NCBI GenBank assembly: GCA_035279705.1
Contig: DATEHG010000111.1
Span: forward strand, 51,666-115,665
Origin: DATEHG01 sp035279705
GTDB taxonomy: Bacteria > Gemmatimonadota > Gemmatimonadetes > Gemmatimonadales > GWC2-71-9
DNA: 64,000 bases
Direction of reading: 5' to 3'
The position numbers were made by a program, and so were the translations under genes. Positions 24,711 to 33,114 of the stretch are shown here, in pieces. A model generated the notes under the pieces. That model was not told where the DNA came from. It saw nothing but the letters and a program-made list of their open reading frames with translations, and did not search any database. Within the stretch, counting starts at the first letter, position 1. Each line of letters begins with the position of its first letter.

Positions 24711-25309
24711 TGGAGGAGTGGGCGAAGCTGCATACCGAGATCCTGGGCGAGGAAAAGTTCATGCGCGCGGCGCGGAAGGGCGCCCGCGGGCTGCTCCTGA
24801 TGCCCTGGCTCCTGGCCGTGGCCAAGCGGGCCAAGGACGGTGGCCGGCTAACCGTCCGCGGCGAGCCGATCGAGTACGAGGATCTCGAGCTGGTGATCCC
24901 GGGACTGACCCGCGACCTGCTCCAGGATGCGCTGTGTTCACTGGTGAACGTGGGCACGCTCACCGAGCTCAATGGCGTCTATCAGTTCGTGAATTGGGAG
25001 CGCCGCCAGAGCCGCCCGGCCAAGCCCAGCGACGCCCCCGAGGCCACCCGGGAGCGGCAGCGCAAGTCGCGGAGCAGCCGTCTGTTGACGCCAGCTCGCG
25101 AGACGTCACGCGCAGTCACGCCCATGTCACGCCCACCAGTCACGCCGCGTGACACAGGCCGGGTCACGCGGGGAGACTATAGACATGAGACGGAAGACAG
25201 GAGAGAGAGACCGTCTTCACATGGTGAAGACAATACCCCCCTACCCCCCTTGCCGGTCGCGACCGGTGTCTCGGCGCTGATGGCCGATCTCAGCCGGCGG
25301 CCCGCGTGA
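24710..25309 (+). CDS. Phage replication accessory protein (helicase-loader-like candidate)
   Basis: 199 residues. Residues 1-100 look like a winged-helix domain (MEEWAKLHTEILGEEKFMRA at the start, then LLLMPWLLAVAKRAKDGGRL and LTELNGVYQFVNWERRQ), similar in style to the N-terminal DNA-binding domain of phage replisome organisers. The C-terminal half is basic, Ser/Thr/Arg-rich and likely disordered, with a short conserved-looking tail. It directly precedes and overlaps the dnaB-like helicase gene, the usual place of a replication-initiation or helicase-loading protein. The role is inferred from position and general fold only. Confidence 0.55.
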   Translation: MEEWAKLHTEILGEEKFMRAARKGARGLLLMPWLLAVAKRAKDGGRLTVRGEPIEYEDLELVIPGLTRDLLQDALCSLVNVGTLTELNGVYQFVNWERRQSRPAKPSDAPEATRERQRKSRSSRLLTPARETSRAVTPMSRPPVTPRDTGRVTRGDYRHETEDRRERPSSHGEDNTPLPPLPVATGVSALMADLSRRPA

Positions 25310-26616
25310 CCACGTTCCCCACGGTCCAACTGGAGGCCGAGCAGGCGGTGCTGGGCGCGCTGCTGCTCGACGCGCAGAGCCTGCACCGCATCGGCACGAT
25401 CTTGCCGGCGCCCGAGGCCTTCACCGAGAAGCTGCACCGCGACGTCTTCACCGCCTGCCGCCGCCTGGTCGAGCGCCGGGTCGATGTGGACCCGGTCACG
25501 ATCCGCCACGAGCTCGAGGCGATCGGCGTCGCCGTCGATCTGCCCGCCCTCTCGGACCTGGTCGACGCGGTACCCACTTCGGCCAACATCGAGTTTCACG
25601 CGAACATCGTGGCCGACGCCTGGCGCCGGCGCCGGCTGAACGCGGAGGGCGAGCGCCTGATCCGCGCGAGTCTCGACCCGGCGCTCGATCTCGCGGCGCT
25701 GGTGCCCGAGACCATGCAGCGCCTCGTGGGGGCCTACCAGGTCGGGCAGGCCACACCCGAAGTCACCTACCGCGAGTCCCTGCACCGGGCGCTCGATCGC
25801 CTCGAGCAGGAGGCCAACACCGGCGCGCCACTCCGCGGCCTGAGCACCGGCTTCGAGGCCTGGGACGAGCTCACCGATGGCTTTCGCCCCGGGCAGCAGA
25901 TCGTGCTCGCCGGCCGGCCGAGCGAGGGGAAGTCCGCGCTGGCCCTCCGCGTGGCGGCCGCGGTGGCCGCGCACGGACCCGTGCTGTACCTAAGCCGCGA
26001 AATGCCGCGCGACGAGCTGGTCGAGCGCCTGCTCAGCAGCCAGGCCCGCGTGACGCTCAAGCGCCTGCGCAATCGCCAGGTCTTCGACAACGAGTTCCCG
26101 CGGCTGGCGCGCGCCGCTGGCGAGCTGCACGGGCTCAACCTGCACTTCGACAGCCACACCAAGACCGCGGCCGGCGTCCGCTTCGCGGCCGAATGTCTCA
26201 AGGCCCAGCAGGGCGCGCTGGCGCTGGTGGTGGTCGACTACCTGCAGCTGCTGGACTACCAGGGCAAGGCCTCGACGCGCGACCTGCAGATCGGTGAGAT
26301 CACGGCAGGCTTCAAGCAGCTGGCCATGGACCTGCAGACCTGCGTGCTGACGCTCTCGCAGCTCAACCGGAAGAACGTGACCGATGGCCGGCGCCCGGAG
26401 CTGCACGATCTCCGCGACTCCGGCAACATCGAGCAGGACGCGGACCAGGTCGCAATGATCTACTGGCCCGAGGCCGAGATCGAGAAAGGCCCGACGCCCG
26501 TCGACCTGCTCCTCCGCAAGAACCGCAACGGCCCCAAGGGTTCGGTGCCGCTCTGTTTCGAAACCTGGACCGGCCACTGGTTCACCCCTCCCAGCCAACG
26601 GAGTGCTGCCGCATGA
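25306..26616 (+). CDS. Phage replicative DNA helicase, DnaB family
   Basis: Hexameric 5'-3' helicase that opens the replication fork. The 436-residue protein, from a GTG overlapping the previous stop, has a DnaB N-terminal domain (about 5-105; EAEQAVLGALLLDAQSL) and a RecA-type C-terminal domain with Walker A GRPSEGKSA (203-211), Walker B LALVVVDYLQLL and the late motifs LSQLNRK and LRDSGNIEQDADQV. It is a little shorter than the chromosomal DnaB. It stands last in the left-end replication group. Confidence 0.93.
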   Translation: MTTFPTVQLEAEQAVLGALLLDAQSLHRIGTILPAPEAFTEKLHRDVFTACRRLVERRVDVDPVTIRHELEAIGVAVDLPALSDLVDAVPTSANIEFHANIVADAWRRRRLNAEGERLIRASLDPALDLAALVPETMQRLVGAYQVGQATPEVTYRESLHRALDRLEQEANTGAPLRGLSTGFEAWDELTDGFRPGQQIVLAGRPSEGKSALALRVAAAVAAHGPVLYLSREMPRDELVERLLSSQARVTLKRLRNRQVFDNEFPRLARAAGELHGLNLHFDSHTKTAAGVRFAAECLKAQQGALALVVVDYLQLLDYQGKASTRDLQIGEITAGFKQLAMDLQTCVLTLSQLNRKNVTDGRRPELHDLRDSGNIEQDADQVAMIYWPEAEIEKGPTPVDLLLRKNRNGPKGSVPLCFETWTGHWFTPPSQRSAAA

Positions 26617-27077
26617 ATCCCGGCCTTCCCCCGATCGGCGCGCCCGGCGCGCAACCGGATGCCCAGCCCGTCATGCTCGTCCAGCCGATCGACGACATCC
26701 AGTGGATGGCCTATCTCGCCATCCTGCTGCCGGACTTCGAGGTCCCGGTCGCGCCCGCGGATGGCAGCGAGCCCGTGCCGGGCGGGCCCACGCGATCGGC
26801 CAACCAGAGCGAGCGGATCCAGCGCGCCGCCGGCTTCCTGTGCCATGCCCGCTACTTCGCCTTTTCGGGCCAGTATCAGGCCATGCTCGACCAGGCGGAG
26901 CAGGCCGCGGCCAGCTTCCGCGCCAAGGCGCTCGAGGCGATCACGAAGCAGAAAGCCGAGAACGAGCGGCTGCAAGCCGAACAGGATGCCGCCAACGAGG
27001 CCGAGCGGCGCGAGGCGCGGAGGAAGCTGGAGGCCGAGCGCACGGGCGCCGGCGAGCCCGTCACCTCCACCGCGTGA
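26613..27077 (+). CDS. Phage protein with C-terminal coiled coil, unknown function
   Basis: 154 residues beginning MNPGLPPIGAPGAQPDAQPV. The last 60 residues form a charged coiled coil (AITKQKAENERLQAEQDAAN). The ATG overlaps the helicase stop by 4 bp. No family recognised. Confidence 0.55.
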   Translation: MNPGLPPIGAPGAQPDAQPVMLVQPIDDIQWMAYLAILLPDFEVPVAPADGSEPVPGGPTRSANQSERIQRAAGFLCHARYFAFSGQYQAMLDQAEQAAASFRAKALEAITKQKAENERLQAEQDAANEAERREARRKLEAERTGAGEPVTSTA

Positions 27078-27084
27078 GGCGGCC

Positions 27085-27843
27085 ATGATCGCGTTCTCGA
27101 TCGACACCCAGGCCTTCCAGGACGCGCTGGGCCAGCATCCCCGCGAGATGGTCAAGGGCATCATCACGGCCCTGAACCGACTCGGGGAAAGCGGCTACGC
27201 GGCCATCCGCGAGAACTATCCGCGGCACTTCCAAGTCCGGAACCGCCAGCTGCTCGACTGGCTTGCGCCGCGCTACCTCGGCCGGGACGCCCAGGCCACG
27301 CCCACCAACCTGAGCGTGCTGCTCACCACGGCCGGGCGCGCCTCGCTCCTGAGCCCCTTCGAGACCGGCCTCCCTCACACCACTGATCGCCTCGGACGCC
27401 TGGTGGCCATCCCCTCGGACACGGGCATCGGACTGCGGGCGTTCCCACAGCAGGTCATCCCGCGGGCGCTCTATCCTGTGAACCTGGGCCTGCAGATCCG
27501 CCGGGATCCGAAGCAGGGCGTGCTGTACTACGCCCTGGGACGCAACGCGATCAAGCGGAAGCTCACCCCACAGCGAGTGACGGCGAGCGGGAAGATCCAG
27601 CTGCAGGGCAAGCTGGGCACGTTCCAGGTCGATGGGCCGCGCGGGCCGATCATCTTCCAGCGCTATGGCCCTGGGCGTCGCGATGTGCGGGCGCTCTGGT
27701 TCCTGCGCCCCAGTGTCAGGCGCCCAGCTGATCTGGAGTTCTTCAAGAGCGTGCAGGTCACGGTCGACGAGCAGGCAGTGCCCACCATCGAGGCGGCGAT
27801 CAACGATCGCTTTCGTGCGATCGCGTACAAGGCGAGCCACTGA
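27085..27843 (+). CDS. Phage protein of unknown function, possible minor virion component
   Basis: 252 residues from the ATG at 27085 (the frame is open further upstream but that part is a shadow of the preceding gene). It opens MIAFSIDTQAFQDALGQHPR, with helical then basic beta-rich parts (RKLTPQRVTASGKIQLQGKL), and ends RFRAIAYKASH. The style recalls small head-tail or minor tail proteins, yet it lies between the helicase and terminase genes, so I leave it unnamed. Confidence 0.55.
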   Translation: MIAFSIDTQAFQDALGQHPREMVKGIITALNRLGESGYAAIRENYPRHFQVRNRQLLDWLAPRYLGRDAQATPTNLSVLLTTAGRASLLSPFETGLPHTTDRLGRLVAIPSDTGIGLRAFPQQVIPRALYPVNLGLQIRRDPKQGVLYYALGRNAIKRKLTPQRVTASGKIQLQGKLGTFQVDGPRGPIIFQRYGPGRRDVRALWFLRPSVRRPADLEFFKSVQVTVDEQAVPTIEAAINDRFRAIAYKASH

Positions 27844-27886
27844 GTGGTGGGACTGCGGCCGCTTTCGATTGATGGCGCGAGGCGCC

Positions 27887-27928
27887 GGGGTCCTTCCCCG
27901 GCCGGCGCCGCGGGTGTCCGAGGACCCC
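27887..27928. repeat. 8-bp inverted repeat, weak hairpin
   Basis: GGGGTCCT (27887-27894) and AGGACCCC (27921-27928) are perfect complements around a GC-rich loop. There is no T-run, so terminator function for the replication genes is possible but unproved. Confidence 0.4.
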
Positions 27929-27933
27929 GTTCG

Positions 27934-27961
27934 TCGACCAGCTAATACAGCACTGTACAAT
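27934..27961 (+). promoter_or_regulatory. Candidate promoter with overlapping operator before the terminase genes
   Basis: TCGACC (27934-27939) and TACAAT (27956-27961) are spaced 16 bp apart, 19 bp before the terminase small-subunit ATG. The dyad TACAG-CA-CTGTA (27946-27957) overlaps the -10. This is the only obvious AT-rich regulatory stretch before the 25-kb late block, so it may be the late promoter. Confidence 0.5.
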
Positions 27962-27979
27962 CACTTCTGATTCGGATCG

Positions 27980-28492
27980 ATGGCACCCAAGGTCTCCACG
28001 CTCTCCCAGGAAGAATTTGCCGCCGCGGTCGGGCGCACGTCGCGCACCGTGATGACCTGGCGACAGAAGGGGATGCCGGTCCGCATGATCAGCGGCCGGC
28101 CGCGCTACGTGCTGCGAGATTGCCTGACCTGGTGGGAGGAGTCCATCCGCGAGGAGGAGCGGGACAAGTCCAAGGGGACCAGTAACAACCCGGAAATCCG
28201 GAAGACCGCGGCCGAGGCGGATCTCAAGGAGCTCGACCTGGCGGTGAAGCGGCGCGAGCTCGTGCCGCTCGAGGAGTACCAGGCGGCCCTCGACAAGGTG
28301 ATCGGCGGGTTCGCTGCCGTCGCGTCGGGTCGACTGCAGCAGTTCGAACGGGAGATCGTGGCGGCCCAGACGCCCGGCGATGCGCGCCGGATCACGCAGG
28401 CGATCTATCACGCCCTCATGGAGGGCGCCAACGAGTTCGCCGACCACACTGAAGGGGTCACTGGCCCCGGTGAGGCGGAGACCGCGGCATGA
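27980..28492 (+). CDS. Terminase small subunit, Nu1-like
   Basis: DNA-recognition subunit of the packaging motor. 170 residues: an N-terminal winged-helix/MerR-like HTH (about 6-50: LSQEEFAAAVGRTSRTVMTW, then GRPRYVLRDCLTWW) as in lambda Nu1, a linker, and a helical C-terminal region (ETAAEADLKELDLAVKRRELVPLEEY-type stretch, about 70-100) that would bind the large subunit. It overlaps the large-subunit gene by 4 bp. Confidence 0.8.
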   Translation: MAPKVSTLSQEEFAAAVGRTSRTVMTWRQKGMPVRMISGRPRYVLRDCLTWWEESIREEERDKSKGTSNNPEIRKTAAEADLKELDLAVKRRELVPLEEYQAALDKVIGGFAAVASGRLQQFEREIVAAQTPGDARRITQAIYHALMEGANEFADHTEGVTGPGEAETAA

Positions 28493-30372
28493 CCGCGCCC
28501 GCCTTCGTCGACCAGGTTGTCGTCGAGACCGTCCGCCGGCTCTGCCTGGTGCCGGATTCCCTCACGGTCACCGAGCACGCCGAGCGGTACCGGATCCTCC
28601 CGCGCATCGGGCCCTACCGGGTGCACGTCGCGCCCTATCAGCGCCGGTGGCAGGACCTCCTCGCGGATCCCGACCAATCCTGCATCGTGCTGTGCTGGGC
28701 CACGCAGACGGGCAAGAGCACGGTGCTCGAGAACGGGCTCTTCTACCGCATGCGCCGGCTGCCCTCGCCGCTGATCCTGGTGCGCCCGAAGATCGACGAT
28801 GCGGAGAGCTGGGCCAAGGAACGATTCCGGCCGATGGTCCAGGACACGCCCACCTTGGCGCGCCTGATCCCGCTGGGGCGCGGCGGGGAGACGACCCTCC
28901 GGTACTATCCATTTCCTGGGGGATTCCTGTCGATCGCCTCCGCCCAGTCGGCCACGGAGCTCGCCAGCCGGTCCAGTCCGTTCGTCTTCTGCGATGAAGT
29001 GGACCGCATGGAGATGATTCCCGGCGAGGGGAATCCCGTCGAGATCGTCAGCCGACGGCAAGGCGCCTCGGACGTCGGCCAGCTTGGCCTGACGTCGACG
29101 CCGCGGGATGCGGAGAGCACGATCATCTGGCCCTACCTCGAGGGGGGCACCTTCGAGCTCTACTACCTGCCCTGCCCCCACTGCGGGGAGCGCCAGCCGC
29201 TGATCTGGGGCGGCAAAGGCGACACCCCTGGCCTGCACTGGGTGGCCGGGCAGCCCGAGACCGCGATCTATGTCTGCCGCGCTTGCGCCGCGACGATCGA
29301 GGAGACGGCAAAGCGCGCGTGGTACCGGGAAGAGCAAGGGACCTGGGTGCCCACCAATGCCGACGGGCGTTACCCCTCGTCCCATCTCAACGCGCTCTAC
29401 AGCCCTTACGCCAAGAGCGCCTGGCCGATCCTGGTGTCGGAATGGGAGCGGGCGAAGGGTAAGCCGGCCGATCTGCAGGTCTTCGTTAACACGCGCCTCT
29501 GTGAGCTCTGGACCGAGACCGATCAGCGCATCACGCAGGGTCAGCTCGCCTCGCGCCTCGAGGCGGATCTCGAGGAGGATGTGGTGCCCGATGGTGTCGG
29601 GGTGCTCACCGCCGGCATCGACGTCCAGGCCAACCGCCTCGAGCTCTATGTCTGGGGCTGGGGGGCCGGCCTCGAGTCCTGGCCGGTGGCCATGCGGGTC
29701 TTCCCCGGGGATCCGCAGCGGGAGCCCGATCAGCCGGGCAGCGTGTGGCACGAGGTGGATGCCGCCCTGGCCCAGCCCTTTCTGCACGTCTCCGGCCGGT
29801 CCGTGTCCGTGGCGGCCGCGCTGATCGACTCCGGGTTCGCCACGACCCAGGTCTATCGCTTCGCGCAGCCGCGGCGCCCGCGGAAGATCTACGCGAGCAA
29901 GGGTCAGCCGGGCGAGCGCCCAATCCTCGGCAAGCCCACGGCCCAGACCAAGCGCCGGATCCCGCTCTACCCGGTCGGCGTCGACACCGCCAAGAACGAA
30001 TTCCTCCGGTCGCAGCTGGTGGAGACCGAGCCAGGGCCCGGGTTCGTCCATCTGCCCTCCTGGTTTACCGCTGAGCAGCTGGCGCAGCTGGTGGCGGAGG
30101 AACGCAAGCGCCGGGTGCACCTGGGCCGGGTGTCCTACGTCTGGGTCAAGCGGGGGAGCGACACCCCGAACGAGGCGCTCGACTGCCGGATCCTCGCGCG
30201 GGCCGCGCTCGAGCTCCTGGGCTCACCGACGATCGCGGGCCTCGGGGCCGCGGCCGACGCGCTGTCGGTGCCGCTGGGCGCCCCGGAGGACACGGCTGGC
30301 GAATCACCCTCGAGTGGGATTGGCTTTTCGCGGAACGTCCGCGGTGGCGGTTTCTTCCGGAGACGCTTCTGA
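28489..30372 (+). CDS. Terminase large subunit, GpA-like
   Basis: ATPase-nuclease that cuts and pumps phage DNA into the prohead. The 627 residues contain a Walker A-like ATQTGKST (71-78), Walker B with Asp169-Glu170 (FVFCDEVDRM), a coupling motif LTSTPRD, a zinc-binding insertion with CPHC (229-232) and CRAC (263-266), and an RNase H-like nuclease domain starting near 375 (GVLTAGIDVQANRLEL). This is the phage lambda GpA architecture, so packaging with cohesive ends (cos) is likely; I have not located a cos site. Confidence 0.93.
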   Translation: MTAPAFVDQVVVETVRRLCLVPDSLTVTEHAERYRILPRIGPYRVHVAPYQRRWQDLLADPDQSCIVLCWATQTGKSTVLENGLFYRMRRLPSPLILVRPKIDDAESWAKERFRPMVQDTPTLARLIPLGRGGETTLRYYPFPGGFLSIASAQSATELASRSSPFVFCDEVDRMEMIPGEGNPVEIVSRRQGASDVGQLGLTSTPRDAESTIIWPYLEGGTFELYYLPCPHCGERQPLIWGGKGDTPGLHWVAGQPETAIYVCRACAATIEETAKRAWYREEQGTWVPTNADGRYPSSHLNALYSPYAKSAWPILVSEWERAKGKPADLQVFVNTRLCELWTETDQRITQGQLASRLEADLEEDVVPDGVGVLTAGIDVQANRLELYVWGWGAGLESWPVAMRVFPGDPQREPDQPGSVWHEVDAALAQPFLHVSGRSVSVAAALIDSGFATTQVYRFAQPRRPRKIYASKGQPGERPILGKPTAQTKRRIPLYPVGVDTAKNEFLRSQLVETEPGPGFVHLPSWFTAEQLAQLVAEERKRRVHLGRVSYVWVKRGSDTPNEALDCRILARAALELLGSPTIAGLGAAADALSVPLGAPEDTAGESPSSGIGFSRNVRGGGFFRRRF

Positions 30373-30659
30373 TGCCCTCCTGCCTGCAGGCCTGCGCCCA
30401 GGACACCGAGATCCCGAATGCCGCCTATCGGCTCTTCGGCTTCCTCCACGGGGAGCTGGACTTTTGCGCTTTTCGACCCCTCAAACTGGAGTGGTTGGGC
30501 AGTCGGTTCGGCCGGAGTGTGTCGCAGCTCTCGCGGCACCTAAACCTGCTGGTCGAAAAGGGTTATCTGGAGCGTGAGCCAGGCGGCGCGCAGCCCTACA
30601 AGTACCGCATCCCCCTCTCTTGCCCCCTGCCAAAAAGCGCAAAACTTCGTAGCGCGTAG
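30372..30659 (+). CDS. Winged-helix DNA-binding protein
   Basis: 95 residues. A helix-turn-helix runs through LEWLGSRFGRSVSQLSRHLN followed by LLVEKGYLERE and a wing (PGGAQPYKYRIPL), the pattern of MarR/ArsR-type winged helices. It overlaps the terminase stop by 1 bp. Regulatory genes are unusual between terminase and the head-joining gene, so it may be a moron that acts on phage or host genes. No ligand domain. Confidence 0.65.
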   Translation: MPSCLQACAQDTEIPNAAYRLFGFLHGELDFCAFRPLKLEWLGSRFGRSVSQLSRHLNLLVEKGYLEREPGGAQPYKYRIPLSCPLPKSAKLRSA

Positions 30660-30698
30660 CTCTTTCCGCTGGACCGGGTGCGTTCCCATCATGCACCC

Positions 30699-31274
30699 AT
30701 GGCCCCACCGACGGTTCCCGTAGGCGTCCCAGCCTCGCTGCGCGCAGGCGATACCGTCGTCTTCGACATCCTCCCGATCTCCGATCCCGCCCTCGGCAAT
30801 TTCACCTCTAGCGCCTATACCCTGCTCGCCCAGTTCGTCAGCGGGGAGCTCGGACTTGCGGCCCAGGTCGCGGCCCAAGGCACGGGGTGGCGCTGCACGC
30901 TGAGCGCCGCGAACACCCAAGGCCTCAAGGGTGACAGCCCCTCCCCAGAGACCGTTGCCTGGACGCTGAGCGCCAGCGCCGGCGGCGAGCGCTACACGCT
31001 GGCCCAGGGCACACTGCTGCTCTACCCGGATCCGGCCCAGCAGACGAGCGGCGCCAAGACCCACTCGCAGACGATGCTCGAGTTGATCGAGGCACAGCTC
31101 GAGGGCCGGCTGCCGGCCGATCTCCAGTCCTACCAGATCGGGGGGCATGCCGTCGCCCTGATCCCGATCGACCAGCTGCTCCGCCTCCGCAGCCGGTACG
31201 CGGCCGAGGTCCAGGCACAGCGCACGGGCTCCCTCGGCACGCCAGTGGCGTGGCGGCTGCGGCCCGCATGCTGA
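30699..31274 (+). CDS. gpW-like head-tail joining protein with N-terminal beta domain
   Basis: The C-terminal 65 residues (HSQTMLELIEAQLEGRLPAD, then YQIGGHAVALIPIDQLLRLRSRY) resemble lambda gpW, the small protein that closes the portal and allows tail attachment. The N-terminal 125 residues form a predicted beta domain of a kind found fused to this region in other siphoviruses. The position between terminase and portal is that of W in lambda. The ATG at 30699 is preferred; a GTG 7 codons upstream is possible. The product has 191 residues. Confidence 0.6.
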   Translation: MAPPTVPVGVPASLRAGDTVVFDILPISDPALGNFTSSAYTLLAQFVSGELGLAAQVAAQGTGWRCTLSAANTQGLKGDSPSPETVAWTLSASAGGERYTLAQGTLLLYPDPAQQTSGAKTHSQTMLELIEAQLEGRLPADLQSYQIGGHAVALIPIDQLLRLRSRYAAEVQAQRTGSLGTPVAWRLRPAC

Positions 31275-31552
31275 GCGCCTTCCGTCTGGCCGATCTCCCT
31301 GCCGTCCACACGATGCGCCGGCGCCTCGGCGGCTTCGTGCATTCCCTCCGCCGGGGCCTCCCTGAGCTGCTGTTCGTCTTCGGGTTCCTGCTCGGCTGGG
31401 GTTTGCTCAGCCTGGGCTTTGCCCTGCTGCTCGGGCCAATCGTCTGGCCGTTCGCCGGCGGGATCCTCCTGCTGTCGGCCTGCGGCTGGAAGATGCTCTT
31501 CGTCCTGGCGCGCGATGGGCTGTACGCCCTGACCAAGGACGAGCCGCGGTGA
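31268..31552 (+). CDS. Small two-TM membrane protein in the head module
   Basis: 94 residues from the ATG at 31268. Two hydrophobic segments (about 33-52, LPELLFVFGFLLGWGLLSLG, and 56-77) are flanked by basic residues. The overlap with both neighbours (4 bp each) shows it belongs to the head operon. Membrane proteins are uncommon there; it may act in superinfection exclusion or in lysis, neither of which is shown. Confidence 0.6.
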   Translation: MLSAFRLADLPAVHTMRRRLGGFVHSLRRGLPELLFVFGFLLGWGLLSLGFALLLGPIVWPFAGGILLLSACGWKMLFVLARDGLYALTKDEPR

Positions 31553-33114
31553 GGAATCCGCTCGCGGTCGCACGGCGCGTCGCCACCGGGCCCAAGGTCC
31601 GGGCCGGGTATGCCGCGGCCAGCTTCACCCGCCTGACCGGGGACTGGTTCGCTTCCGCGCTCTCGGCGGATCAGGAGCTCAAGGGCTCGCTGCGCACGCT
31701 TCGGGGCCGCTCCCGCGAGCTCGAGCGGGATAACCCGCACTGGGCCGGTCTGATCGCGCAGCTCAAGAACGAGATCGTCGGCTGGGCCGAGGATGGCATC
31801 GGGATGGATGCCACCAACAAGGCGGCCGACGGCACCCTGCTCACCGCGCTCAACCAGCAGCTCGAGAACGCCTTCGAGCGCTGGGGCGAGCCGGAGACCT
31901 GCAGCGCCGACGGGCAGAACTCCTGGGGCGAGATGCAACGCCTCGTGCTCGGCACCGCGGCGCGCGATGGCGAGTGCTTCGGCCGCCGGCTCCGCGGCTT
32001 CAACAACCCCTACGGCTACTCGGTGCAGCTGATCGACGCGGACCTGGTCGATGAGATGCTGAACATCTTGCCCACGACCGGGCAAAACGAGATCCGGATG
32101 GGCGTCGAGATCGACCGGTGGGGGCGGCCGGTCGCCTACTGGGTCTGGACGCGGGCGATCGGCGAAGGCCAGCGGGAACGGGTCCGGATTCCCGCGGACC
32201 AGATGTTCCACGTCTTCCTGCAGCTCCGGCCGGGCCAGACGCGCGGCGTGCCCTGGGGCACGCCGGCCATGCTGACGAATCGGCTCCTCGACAAGTACAC
32301 CGAGGCCGAGGTCACCCAGGCCATCATCGCGGCGTCGGCCGGCGGCTTCTTCGTGACGAAGGGGCAGGACAATATCGAGGCCTCGCCGCTGCTGCAGGTC
32401 CAGTCCACCGACAAGGTCAATCCCGACAAGATCGTGATGGATGCCGAGCCGGGCCTCGCCCGGGCGCTCCCGATCGGGATGGAGTTCCAGGAGTGGGACC
32501 CGACGCACCCCAACGCCAACTACGCCGGCTTCAAGAAGGCGATCCTGGCCACGATCGGCCGCGCGGTGAGTGCGTTCGGGCCCCTCTCCTATCCTGGCGC
32601 CAGCGGTGACCTCGAGGGCGTCAACTTCTCTTCGGGCAAGATGGGCCTCCACGGGGACCGCGATGGTTACCGCGCCGCGGCCCGGTGGCTCACCACCCGC
32701 CTGCATCGAATCGTCTACCGCGACTGGGTCGCGCAGGCCCAGCTCGCCGGCGCCATCCGTCTCCCCTCATTCACCGCCGCCGACTGGACCGCCTGCCGCT
32801 GGGAGTACCGCGGCTGGGCCCCGCTCCAGTCGCTCGAGGAAATCCAGGCGGCCGAGTACCGGGTCAAGCTGGGCGTCGACAACCGGCGCCGGATTGCGGC
32901 GGAAGCGGGCATCGACCTCGACGACAACTTCGAAGCGCTCGAGCTCGAGCAGCAGGAAGCCAAGCAGCGCGGGATCGACGTCTCCGGTGCCGACAAGAAG
33001 CTCGGCGTCGTGCCCCCACCGGAAGACGGGTCCAGCGGATTCCCCCCGAAGAACACCAACGGGAACGGCGCCAAGGGGCACCGCGTGGATCCCGCCCTGC
33101 TGGGAGCCCTCTGA
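31549..33114 (+). CDS. Portal protein, lambda GpB family
   Basis: Forms the dodecameric ring through which DNA enters the head. The 521-residue product, from a GTG overlapping the preceding stop, has the family stretches LRGRSRELERDNPHWAGLI, the RDGECFGRRL region, IPADQMFHVFLQLRPGQTRG and AVSAFGPLSYPGASGDLEGV. The C-terminal part is hydrophilic with a Gly/Asn-rich end. It sits directly before the protease-capsid gene, as B precedes C in lambda. Confidence 0.93.
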   Translation: MRNPLAVARRVATGPKVRAGYAAASFTRLTGDWFASALSADQELKGSLRTLRGRSRELERDNPHWAGLIAQLKNEIVGWAEDGIGMDATNKAADGTLLTALNQQLENAFERWGEPETCSADGQNSWGEMQRLVLGTAARDGECFGRRLRGFNNPYGYSVQLIDADLVDEMLNILPTTGQNEIRMGVEIDRWGRPVAYWVWTRAIGEGQRERVRIPADQMFHVFLQLRPGQTRGVPWGTPAMLTNRLLDKYTEAEVTQAIIAASAGGFFVTKGQDNIEASPLLQVQSTDKVNPDKIVMDAEPGLARALPIGMEFQEWDPTHPNANYAGFKKAILATIGRAVSAFGPLSYPGASGDLEGVNFSSGKMGLHGDRDGYRAAARWLTTRLHRIVYRDWVAQAQLAGAIRLPSFTAADWTACRWEYRGWAPLQSLEEIQAAEYRVKLGVDNRRRIAAEAGIDLDDNFEALELEQQEAKQRGIDVSGADKKLGVVPPPEDGSSGFPPKNTNGNGAKGHRVDPALLGAL

